A DNA stretch of 58,081 nt, taken from NCBI GenBank assembly GCA_963629395.1, contig CAVGIV010000007.1, positions 1-58,081 on the forward strand, read 5' to 3'. The notes below the pieces were generated by a model. The model searched no databases and was not told the DNA's origin. It saw only the letters and a list, made by a program, of their open reading frames with translations. The stretch comes from CAG-791 sp963629395. Lineage in GTDB: Bacteria > Bacillota > Clostridia > Lachnospirales > Lachnospiraceae. This document shows positions 8,103 through 14,905 of this stretch, piece after piece. The position numbers and the translations under genes were made by a program. Numbering within the stretch: position 1 is the stretch's first letter; every line of letters begins with the position of its first letter.

Positions 8103-8913
8103 ATTCATTTGGTGCCTTCTGGCGGCATTTTTGCTCGCCTTTCTGCCGGTCGGAGACCTTCTGGCGGCGGAGCCGGAGTACTGGAGCTGGGAAGAGGGTG
8201 CCGGCGATCTGGTTTATTCCAACGAGGAGACCGGGTACGGCGCTTACATTCGGGACGAAGAGGATCTTTTGTCTGAGGAGGAAGAGAAATCCCTTGCGGA
8301 GACAATGAAGGCGGCAACTGCCTACGGAAATGTTCTCTTTTTATCAGCAGACGGTGATAATATGAACCCCGAGGACTATCTGGAAACCTACTACGCGGAG
8401 TGGCTCTCCAGAGACGGTACCGTATTCCTTGTTGAAATGTCGGTGCGGGAGCTCCGCCTGGAGAACTCCGGCAGCATACGGCATACCATAACCCCCTCCT
8501 ACAGCAACACCATTACGGATAATGTCTACCGGATGGCATCGGAGGGCGATTACTACGGCTGTGCAAACGAAGCGTTTGCACAGTGCATCACCCTTCTGGA
8601 GGGCGGACACATTGCCCGGCCGATGAAGTACATCTGCAACGCGCTTCTGGCACTTATACTGGCACTGCTCATCAATTATGCGGCCGTCCGGATCTCCAAC
8701 CGGAATCACCGCATCACGGAGAAGGAGCTGGATAAGCAGATTACCGATTCTCTTGTCCTGGGCGCCGCGAACAAAAAGCGCATCGCCCATCGCAAGAGGG
8801 AATCCGGCAGCTCCTCCGGCGGCTCATTCTCCGGCGGAGGAGGCGGTGGTGGAGGATTTTCCGGCGGCGGAGGAGGCGGTGGCGGCCACTCCGGAGGAGG
8901 ACACAGCTTTTGA
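8086..8913 (+). CDS. TPM-domain membrane protein with glycine-rich tail
   Basis: This 275-residue protein has an N-terminal signal sequence (hydrophobic 8-27), an extracytoplasmic TPM-like domain of about residues 55-170 (YIRDEEDLLSEEEEKSL, FLVEMSVRELRLENSG), one membrane span near 182-201, a basic cytoplasmic stretch and a tail from about 241 made almost only of Gly, Ser and His. TPM domains occur in photosystem-repair and uncharacterised bacterial membrane proteins; some are reported as phosphatases. The tail ending GGGHSF is typical of the YgcG-like members. ATG 8086 follows GGAGGAGG perfectly; an earlier in-frame start at 8062 would lack an SD. It overlaps the zinc-ribbon gene, suggesting a two-protein membrane complex. 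Confidence 0.82.
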   Translation: MKRGNRFIWCLLAAFLLAFLPVGDLLAAEPEYWSWEEGAGDLVYSNEETGYGAYIRDEEDLLSEEEEKSLAETMKAATAYGNVLFLSADGDNMNPEDYLETYYAEWLSRDGTVFLVEMSVRELRLENSGSIRHTITPSYSNTITDNVYRMASEGDYYGCANEAFAQCITLLEGGHIARPMKYICNALLALILALLINYAAVRISNRNHRITEKELDKQITDSLVLGAANKKRIAHRKRESGSSSGGSFSGGGGGGGGFSGGGGGGGGHSGGGHSF

Positions 8914-8930
8914 CGCGATACGAAGAGTAA

Positions 8931-8973
8931 GGACTGGAAGTTATGAGCACCACCCACTCATAACTTCCAGTCC
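8931..8973 (+). repeat. Perfect 17-bp hairpin downstream of the TPM gene
   Basis: GGACTGGAAGTTATGAG at 8931-8947 pairs exactly with 8957-8973 around a nine-base loop. There is no T-run afterwards, so it is not a classical terminator. The loop region reads ATGAGCACCACCCA, the same string as at the end of repeat family C. Confidence 0.85.
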
Positions 8974-9009
8974 GTAGGTATTGGTTACACTAGACGAAAG
9001 GATACAGCA

Positions 9010-9882
9010 ATGGCAACTTTGACAAACGGAATTTACGAGAAAAACGGCGTCGCCTACAAGACGCTCACACTGACCGACGGCAGCTATGCCCTGACCGTAA
9101 CACCCGAGAAGGGCGGCATGGCAACCTCCTTTACCAGGGACGGCGAGGAGTACCTCTGGCTCCGCGAGGGCAACTACGAATCCACAGACCGTCCCCGCTG
9201 CGGCATTCCGATTCTGTTCCCCAATTGCGGCAAGCCGGACGGCGGCGTGCATCATTTTGACGGCGCAGATTATCCCATGGAGGTACACGGCTTTGCAGAT
9301 CTTCTGCCCTGGGAGGTGGAGAGTGCAGCAGGCGATGGCATTACGCTGACGCTTTCCCCCAACGGCCTGACCAAATTCGTGTATCCCTTTGATTTTCATC
9401 TGTCGATGAAGTACAAGCTGGAAGGGAATACCGCTTTCCTTACACTCACAGTGCTGAACACCGGCAAAAAGGATCTGCCCTTCAGCGTTGGCTTCCATCC
9501 GTACTTTGCAGCCAGCAGCCTGGAAAATGTGCACTTTGACATCAAGGCACAGACCTGCAGCGAGAATGCCAAGGGTGAGCAGCCGGCAGCCCCGGAGACC
9601 ATCACGCTGACTCGTAAGGAAGGCAGTGCCGATTCCATTCGCCTGATGAGAGGCGTGCAGAGCCCGATGGTCCTTTCGGACCAGGGAAATGGGCATACGG
9701 TTACCGTATCCTTCGATGAGACATGCTTCTCCAAGGGCGTTTTGTGGCAGCAGGATGCGGAGAGCTTTGTCTGCATGGAGCCCTGGAACGGGTGGGCCAA
9801 CTCTGTCAACGAAGAGGGCAAGCATGAGCTCCTGGCACCCGGGCAGAGCAAGGACTTTGCGTGGAGCGTAAGTATACAGTAA
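9010..9882 (+). CDS. Aldose 1-epimerase family protein
   Basis: This 290-residue cytoplasmic protein matches the galactose-mutarotase-like family, which interconverts anomers of free or phosphorylated sugars. Supporting segments are CGIPILFPNCGKP near residue 65, HGFADLLPW near 97 and VGFHPYFAAS near 165, with the two histidines in the positions used for proton transfer. The family includes hexose-6-phosphate epimerases, and the substrate cannot be told from sequence. ATG 9010 follows GAAAGGATACAGC. It appears monocistronic: both flanks carry strong hairpins (8931-8973 and 9885-9931), and a promoter for the next operon lies directly downstream. Confidence 0.88.
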   Translation: MATLTNGIYEKNGVAYKTLTLTDGSYALTVTPEKGGMATSFTRDGEEYLWLREGNYESTDRPRCGIPILFPNCGKPDGGVHHFDGADYPMEVHGFADLLPWEVESAAGDGITLTLSPNGLTKFVYPFDFHLSMKYKLEGNTAFLTLTVLNTGKKDLPFSVGFHPYFAASSLENVHFDIKAQTCSENAKGEQPAAPETITLTRKEGSADSIRLMRGVQSPMVLSDQGNGHTVTVSFDETCFSKGVLWQQDAESFVCMEPWNGWANSVNEEGKHELLAPGQSKDFAWSVSIQ

Positions 9883-9884
9883 GG

Positions 9885-9931
9885 GGACTGCGTGCGTGAT
9901 ATGAATGGTGCTCATGTCACGCACGCAGTCC
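9885..9931 (+). repeat. Perfect 15-bp hairpin downstream of the epimerase
   Basis: GGACTGCGTGCGTGA at 9885-9899 pairs exactly with 9917-9931, and ATGA/TCAT inside the loop extends the stem. The loop contains TGGTGCTCAT, the complement of the motif in the hairpin at 8931. A weak T-rich stretch follows; it could end the epimerase transcript but lacks a true U-tract. Confidence 0.8.
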
Positions 9932-9960
9932 TGTCTCGTCTACTGTGACACGGTTGCCTC

Positions 9961-9989
9961 TTTACAGGTAGATGGACGAGTGATATAGT
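9961..9989 (+). promoter_or_regulatory. Sigma-A type promoter of the efflux operon
   Basis: TTTACA at 9961-9966 is followed after exactly 17 bases by TATAGT at 9984-9989. It lies 75 bases ahead of the adaptor gene start. Confidence 0.75.
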
Positions 9990-10063
9990 GCTGTACCATC
10001 AACACTAATACAGTGGGAACGGAAAGCGAATGTCGGGACCAGGTCCCGCATCGGGGAGCAAAC

Positions 10064-11926
10064 ATGAATCATCCAAGCTACAGAAAACGAATGGTCTATC
10101 CTCTGGTTCTGGCTCTGGGACTCTCTCTTGGCATCACCGGATGCAAAAAGGAAGAGGAGACCTATGATACCGGCGTTTCCGTGGAATCCGCTGTCCGCAC
10201 GGACATCGAGAATATCTATACCGCCAAGGGCAAGATCATCAGTGGCCAGGAGAGCTCGATGAATGTGAAGGCCACCAGCAGCCAGGACGCCATCATCATT
10301 GATCAGGTGTATGTCAGCGTCGGAGATGAGGTTAAGGCAGGCGATGTTCTGTACACCATCGATACCACCCAGGCAGCCCGTGACCTTGCACTCAAGGAGC
10401 AGCAGCAGGCTATCTCGGATCAGCAGAATGCCATCAAGCAGGAGGACAACGAGCGCGCCCTCTCGGATGCACAGGCCAATTCCGGAGATCAGTACGTCAC
10501 AGGAACAAGGAACCTCGTGCGCAATGCCGACGATACCAACAAGGCCATTGTGCAGCAGCTCGAGGACCAGGAGAAGCTCCAGACCTACAAGGATGAGGAG
10601 ACGAGAACAAAGGCCACCTACGACGCCTGGCAGTCCCAGGTGGATTCACTGCAGTCGGATTACGATTCGAAGCTTTCCCATGCGCAGGATCTGAGCCGCC
10701 AGCTGGAGCTGAAAAAGCTCGACACCGCTGCGGCGGCATCGACAGCTGCCACAACCGGGAGCAGCACGCAGACAACCACCTCACAGGAGTACCTGGACCT
10801 GTCCAAGGAGGCCCAGAAGGCCCAGTGGTCCGCAGACGATGCCAAAACGGCACTGGACCGGGCGAAAACCTCCCTTGCCGACGCCAAAACGGCCTATGAA
10901 ACCGCCAAAACCCAGCGGGAAACCTTTGAAAAAACTGTGACCACCGACCAGCAGTCGACCACGGACAATGTTCGAAAGCTCGAGGATCAGGGAGATACCG
11001 TCAACAAGGACAACCGCACGAAACTCACGGCAGAGGAGACGGCCCGGAATGCCATTGCCTCTCAGGACCTTACGCACAAGTCCGATACCATTACCAATGA
11101 GGCAGAGATTGCCAAGCTTAAGGAGAAGCTCGAGAACGGCCAGGTCATTGCAACGATGGACGGCACTGTGACAGCTGTTAATGTGATAGCTGGTCAGGCT
11201 TACAGCGGGTCGGATGGCGTGGTGCTCGACAATCTTTCCAAGATGAAGGTCAGCGCAGATATTGACGAAGCACACATCGCAGACCTTCAGGTTGGCACCA
11301 GGGTCCGCGTGAAGACGGATTCCACCGGAACGACGGAGCTGACCGGCACGGTGACCTTTACATCCCCGACGCCTACCAAGGAGACCTCGAACAATACAAA
11401 CTCCTCCAACGGGTCTACATCAGCCACCTCCAGCAACAGCCAGAATACCAAGACCCGGGCGACCTACAAGGTGGAGGTGACACTGGATGAGCCCAATGAT
11501 CGGCTTCGAATCGGTATGACGGCGACCATCGACTTTATTGTAGCCAGTGCACAGAACGTGATTGCGGTTCCCAGCTCGTGCCTTATAGACGATGGGGCAG
11601 GAAACTATTTTGTAAATGTGATTTCCTCCGCAGCGGACGCGGCTGGTGCAGGTGATGAGAGCACAGGGGGCAGCGTCTGGGAGGACAGCACGGGATCCCA
11701 GGAGGCGTCAGCTGCTGTTCAGACGGCAGATGGCGCGGACGCAGCAGGTACTGATATGAGCGCAGGCGGAGGCGTCACGCAGGTGATGGTCACCACCGGC
11801 GTTGCAGGCGACTATTATACAGAGATCACCTCCGGCAATATCCGCGAGGGAGAACAGCTTCAGACCAGCGCTGCTACCGGAGATTACTCCAGCATGCTGG
11901 ACGGCGTATACGGAGCCGGAAGGTGA
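10064..11926 (+). CDS. Lipoprotein efflux adaptor (HlyD/MacA-like membrane fusion protein)
   Basis: The 620-residue product begins with a lipoprotein signal (LALGLSLGITGC, lipid-modified Cys 27). A biotinyl-lipoyl-like half (INQVYVSVGDEVKAGDVL type) near residues 85-105 is followed by a long helical, Gln/Lys/Asp/Thr-rich hairpin to about 360. The second lipoyl half (MDGTVTAVNVIAGQAYSG) and a beta-barrel domain come next. The C-terminal region is rich in Ala, Gly, Ser and Asp. Such adaptors link an ABC exporter of the MacB type to the cell surface. ATG 10064 follows GGGGAG; GTG 10013 in frame is less likely. It overlaps or abuts the ATPase gene, making a three-gene adaptor-ATPase-permease operon. 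The substrate is unknown; antimicrobial peptides or signals are possible. Confidence 0.88.
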   Translation: MNHPSYRKRMVYPLVLALGLSLGITGCKKEEETYDTGVSVESAVRTDIENIYTAKGKIISGQESSMNVKATSSQDAIIIDQVYVSVGDEVKAGDVLYTIDTTQAARDLALKEQQQAISDQQNAIKQEDNERALSDAQANSGDQYVTGTRNLVRNADDTNKAIVQQLEDQEKLQTYKDEETRTKATYDAWQSQVDSLQSDYDSKLSHAQDLSRQLELKKLDTAAAASTAATTGSSTQTTTSQEYLDLSKEAQKAQWSADDAKTALDRAKTSLADAKTAYETAKTQRETFEKTVTTDQQSTTDNVRKLEDQGDTVNKDNRTKLTAEETARNAIASQDLTHKSDTITNEAEIAKLKEKLENGQVIATMDGTVTAVNVIAGQAYSGSDGVVLDNLSKMKVSADIDEAHIADLQVGTRVRVKTDSTGTTELTGTVTFTSPTPTKETSNNTNSSNGSTSATSSNSQNTKTRATYKVEVTLDEPNDRLRIGMTATIDFIVASAQNVIAVPSSCLIDDGAGNYFVNVISSAADAAGAGDESTGGSVWEDSTGSQEASAAVQTADGADAAGTDMSAGGGVTQVMVTTGVAGDYYTEITSGNIREGEQLQTSAATGDYSSMLDGVYGAGR

Positions 11927-11928
11927 GT

Positions 11929-12747
11929 ATGCTTTTCAGAAAACGAAGTCCCAAAACGACAAAACCGGATTATCTTGACGTGCTGACGCCTGCGGAGCAG
12001 ATGCGCGCAGATGAAGAGGTCGGGAGCGCAGAAAACCCGGAAGGAAGCTGTATCATCCACATGGAGAACATCGTCAAGAGGTTCAATGTGGGATCCGACA
12101 ATGAGCTGGAGGTTCTCCACGGGATCAGTCTGGATATTCGTGAAGGCGAGTTTACCGCAATTGTCGGAGAATCCGGCTCCGGAAAGAGCACATTGATGAA
12201 TATCATAGGGCTTCTGGACCGCTCTACGGACGGAACCTATGAAATTCTGGGACGGGACGTGTCCAGGCTTAAAGACGATGCCTTATCCGCCATTCGGAAC
12301 CGGCAGATCGGGTTTGTCTTTCAGACCTACAACCTGATTCCGCGCACGACGGCGCTCAAGAATGTGGAAATGCCGATGATGTATGCGAGGGTACCGCAGG
12401 CCGAGAGAACCGAGCGAGCGAAGGCACTGCTGGAAAAGGTCGGCATGCAGGACCGCATGCTCCACCGGCCGGATGAGCTCTCCGGCGGACAGAAGCAGCG
12501 CGTGGCAATCGCCCGGGCCATGGCCAATCATCCGGCAATGATTCTGGCGGACGAGCCGACGGGAGCACTGGATTCCGAAACCGGGCGGCAGGTGATGGAT
12601 CTGTTCCACCGTCTGCACGACGAGGAGGGCAAGACGATTGTCCTTATTACGCATTCCAGAACGCTTGCCGAGGAATGCGGACGCATTGTGACGATCAAGG
12701 ACGGCAATATCATCGATGAGCGAAGAGGCTCTCTGGCACACGGATGA
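11929..12747 (+). CDS. ABC transporter ATP-binding protein, MacB/LolD type
   Basis: The protein (272 residues from this start) carries all ABC signatures: Walker A GESGSGKST, Q-loop FVFQTYNLIPR, signature LSGGQKQR, Walker B MILADEPTGALD and the switch His in LITHS. The family drives MacB-type mechanotransmission transporters rather than classic uptake. About 40 extra residues precede the usual family N-terminus (CIIHMENIVKRF) and are Lys/Arg/Asp-rich. GTG 11923, overlapping the adaptor stop as GTGA, is an alternative start two codons earlier. It lies between its adaptor and its permease, so the three should assemble one complex. Confidence 0.92.
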   Translation: MLFRKRSPKTTKPDYLDVLTPAEQMRADEEVGSAENPEGSCIIHMENIVKRFNVGSDNELEVLHGISLDIREGEFTAIVGESGSGKSTLMNIIGLLDRSTDGTYEILGRDVSRLKDDALSAIRNRQIGFVFQTYNLIPRTTALKNVEMPMMYARVPQAERTERAKALLEKVGMQDRMLHRPDELSGGQKQRVAIARAMANHPAMILADEPTGALDSETGRQVMDLFHRLHDEEGKTIVLITHSRTLAEECGRIVTIKDGNIIDERRGSLAHG

Positions 12748-12826
12748 TGCGGCGGCTTTGGCGTTGGAGCCAAATGAACGTTTGATTCTGCCATCACTGT
12801 TTTCAGAAGGAGGCGGCACGTAACAA

Positions 12827-14140
12827 ATGCTTAAAGAGAATATTAAGCTGGCATTTGCCTCAATTGCGGCCAATAAGCTGCGCTCTTTTCTGACAATGCT
12901 CGGCATTATCATCGGCATTGCAGCTGTCATTGCGATTATGACGGTGGGAAATTCATCTACGGAGCAGGTGCGGGAGCAGTATGCGTCCTTTGGCACCAAC
13001 AATGTCAGTGTATATATGTGGCTGTCCAATGAGGTTTCTGTGGATGGCGAGAGCACGGACAATTCGCAGCTCATTCCGAACTTCACGGAAGAGATGATGA
13101 CCAAAATGCTGAATGTCTATGGTGATCAGATTGAGGCCCTGGCCGTGACTAAATACATTGGCGGCGGCGGAAAGGCGAAGCCGGCAGGGAAAACGGTGGC
13201 GGATTCGGTCTATGCGAATGTGAGCATTGTGGGCGTGAATCCCGGATATTTTACTGTGAATTCGAGCTCTCCCATATCGGCAGGGCGGGTGTTCAGCTCC
13301 AGGGAGCTGTCCGAGGATTCCATGGTGTGCATCGTGTCGGATAAGCTGGTGAATAACCTCTTTGATGGAGATCCGCAAAAGGCACTGGGGCAGAGCATCA
13401 CCATACCGATGTCGACGGACAGCGCGGGGAATGAGGTCACGGCAGATTATTCCATCATCGGTGTCTACACGATGAACATGTCGGATTACGGGGAGATGTC
13501 CTCCACGTCAGAAAAGGATCTGTATTCCACAGTATATATCCCGTATCTGAATGCGGTCTCTTATGTCACCGGCGCCAGCTCCAAGGCACTGAATGATTTT
13601 ACGCTGCTGGTAAAGACAGGGGAGGATGTCATTGCATTTTCGAATGAGCTGCAGGCCTATCTGACGGGACTTCTGGGCGAGAAGTCGAATTTTACGATCT
13701 ATGTGAGCAACAACAAGGAGTGGATCGAGCAGGCAGAGCAGAGTATGCGGCAGCAGGTCCTTTCCGTCACACTGGTCGGGGCCATTGCGCTTTTGGTTGG
13801 CGGTATCGGCGTTATGAACATCATGACCGTTACGATCACAGAAAGGACCAGAGAGATCGGTACGAGAAAGGCGCTGGGAGCGCCCAATCGCGACATTCGG
13901 ATGCAGTTTATTACGGAAGCGGTCATTTTGTGCTTCATTGGCGGAATCATCGGGATTGTTGTGGGTGTCGGCATCGGCATCGGCGTCTGCCAGGGCGTGC
14001 AGCATATCCCGCCGGTGCTGGACTGGAAGAGCGTTGCAGTTTCGTTTGGCGTATCGGTGGCCATTGGCGTGTTCTTTGGGTATTATCCGGCCAATAAAGC
14101 GGCCAAGATGGATCCCATCGAGGCACTTCGTTACGAATAG
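12827..14140 (+). CDS. ABC transporter permease, MacB/FtsX family
   Basis: The 437-residue membrane protein has the MacB layout: one N-terminal span (FLTMLGIIIGIAAVIAIMTV, about residues 21-41), a large extracytoplasmic domain, then three spans between about 311 and 430 containing GGIGVMNIMTVTITERTREIG and GYYPANKAAKMDPIEALRYE. These last two blocks are hallmarks of the FtsX-like domain. GGAGG lies 12 bases before ATG 12827. An 79-base gap separates it from the ATPase gene, and no promoter is evident there, so it is taken as the third gene of the efflux operon. Confidence 0.93.
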   Translation: MLKENIKLAFASIAANKLRSFLTMLGIIIGIAAVIAIMTVGNSSTEQVREQYASFGTNNVSVYMWLSNEVSVDGESTDNSQLIPNFTEEMMTKMLNVYGDQIEALAVTKYIGGGGKAKPAGKTVADSVYANVSIVGVNPGYFTVNSSSPISAGRVFSSRELSEDSMVCIVSDKLVNNLFDGDPQKALGQSITIPMSTDSAGNEVTADYSIIGVYTMNMSDYGEMSSTSEKDLYSTVYIPYLNAVSYVTGASSKALNDFTLLVKTGEDVIAFSNELQAYLTGLLGEKSNFTIYVSNNKEWIEQAEQSMRQQVLSVTLVGAIALLVGGIGVMNIMTVTITERTREIGTRKALGAPNRDIRMQFITEAVILCFIGGIIGIVVGVGIGIGVCQGVQHIPPVLDWKSVAVSFGVSVAIGVFFGYYPANKAAKMDPIEALRYE

Positions 14141-14208
14141 AGGCGTGTGAGAGTGCAAAGCGCGGAGAATTCCGGAAATCATGGAAGGGAAGGTGCTTGC
14201 GCAAGCCC

Positions 14209-14237
14209 TTGCAAATGGGAGTTATCTGCGCTACAAT
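14209..14237 (+). promoter_or_regulatory. Promoter of tmRNA
   Basis: TTGCAA at 14209-14214, a 17-base spacer and TACAAT at 14232-14237 place the transcription start a few bases before the mature 5' end of tmRNA at 14252. Confidence 0.8.
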
Positions 14238-14251
14238 ATTCTGACTCACAA

Positions 14252-14603
14252 GGGTTAGTAAAGGTTTCGACAGGGATCTTGAAGGTGGGGAAGCTATCCG
14301 ACGCCGATCGTTAAACGGCAAACCTAAATATAAACGCTAAGAATAATTCTTACGCTCTGGCTGCCTAATCGCACCAGCGTCGCCTGACTTGCACCTGTTC
14401 TCGTCAGATACGGCGTCATCATAACAGGAAACGACATAGGCCATGCCGCGGGGCCTGTGGGCGTATCAGCGGATACCGACGATGACGGGGTGCCTGTTCT
14501 CCGCCTTCACGAGGGAAGCGTCTTCGGACAGAATGAACCGGCTATGATAGTAGAAGCACACGGGATGGGTTTTTGGACAGGGGTTCGATTCCCCTCTAAT
14601 CCA
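14252..14603 (+). ncRNA. ssrA: Transfer-messenger RNA (tmRNA)
   Basis: tmRNA rescues ribosomes stalled on broken mRNAs and tags the product for proteolysis, together with SmpB. The tRNA-like end is clear: the 5' strand GGGTTAG (14252-14258) pairs with CTAATCC (14596-14602). It includes a G-U at the third pair, the alanine identity element, and GGTTCGATTCCCC forms the T-arm. GGTTTCGAC follows the 5' strand as in all tmRNAs. CCA is not encoded (the genome reads ACGA). The tag frame runs 14336-14368 (resume codon GCT) and encodes AKNNSYALAA followed by TAA. The ALAA end is the usual degradation signal. Confidence 0.95.
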
Positions 14604-14679
14604 CGATGTACGGCACGGGCGAATGCGATGCGGAGCTGCCGCTCTGATCATTCAGGAGTCTGGCCGGAATAAGAGCAGC

Positions 14680-14708
14680 AGGACAGGGAGTTCCCTGTCC
14701 TTTTTTTG
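14680..14708 (+). terminator. Rho-independent terminator after tmRNA
   Basis: AGGACAGGG pairs with CCCTGTCCT around a short loop and is followed by seven or more T residues (14699-14707). It lies about 75 bases after the mature tmRNA end. Confidence 0.92.
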
Positions 14709-14760
14709 TCTCCCGAACATCCGTCTTTCTGCTATAATCAGCCGTGTGCCCGCTGAAACA

Positions 14761-14880
14761 ACCATGCCTGCGCGGGCAGGCATCACGAGCACAACGCACA
14801 ACTTCGCGTAACTATTCAGAGCCCATTCGCATTTCACGTCTGATTTTTGAAATTTTGCTTGGCTCTGAATAGTTACAACT
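14761..14880 (+). repeat. Family A palindrome followed by family E inverted repeat
   Basis: A variant family A palindrome lies at 14765-14782. Next, GTAACTATTCAGAGCC (14808-14823) and its exact reverse complement (14861-14876) form a 16-bp inverted repeat around 37 bases. The left copy extends to the 25-base family E motif (14807-14831), also present at 35718-35742 and 57374-57398. The element ends 25 bases before the M16 protease start. Confidence 0.8.
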
Positions 14881-14905
14881 TCGCAAAGAGGAGAGAGCAA
14901 GCGAT

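Noticed and set aside
14457..14672. A 71-codon open frame within tmRNA
   Set aside because: It lies inside the structured tmRNA and its tRNA-like end, so it is not a gene.
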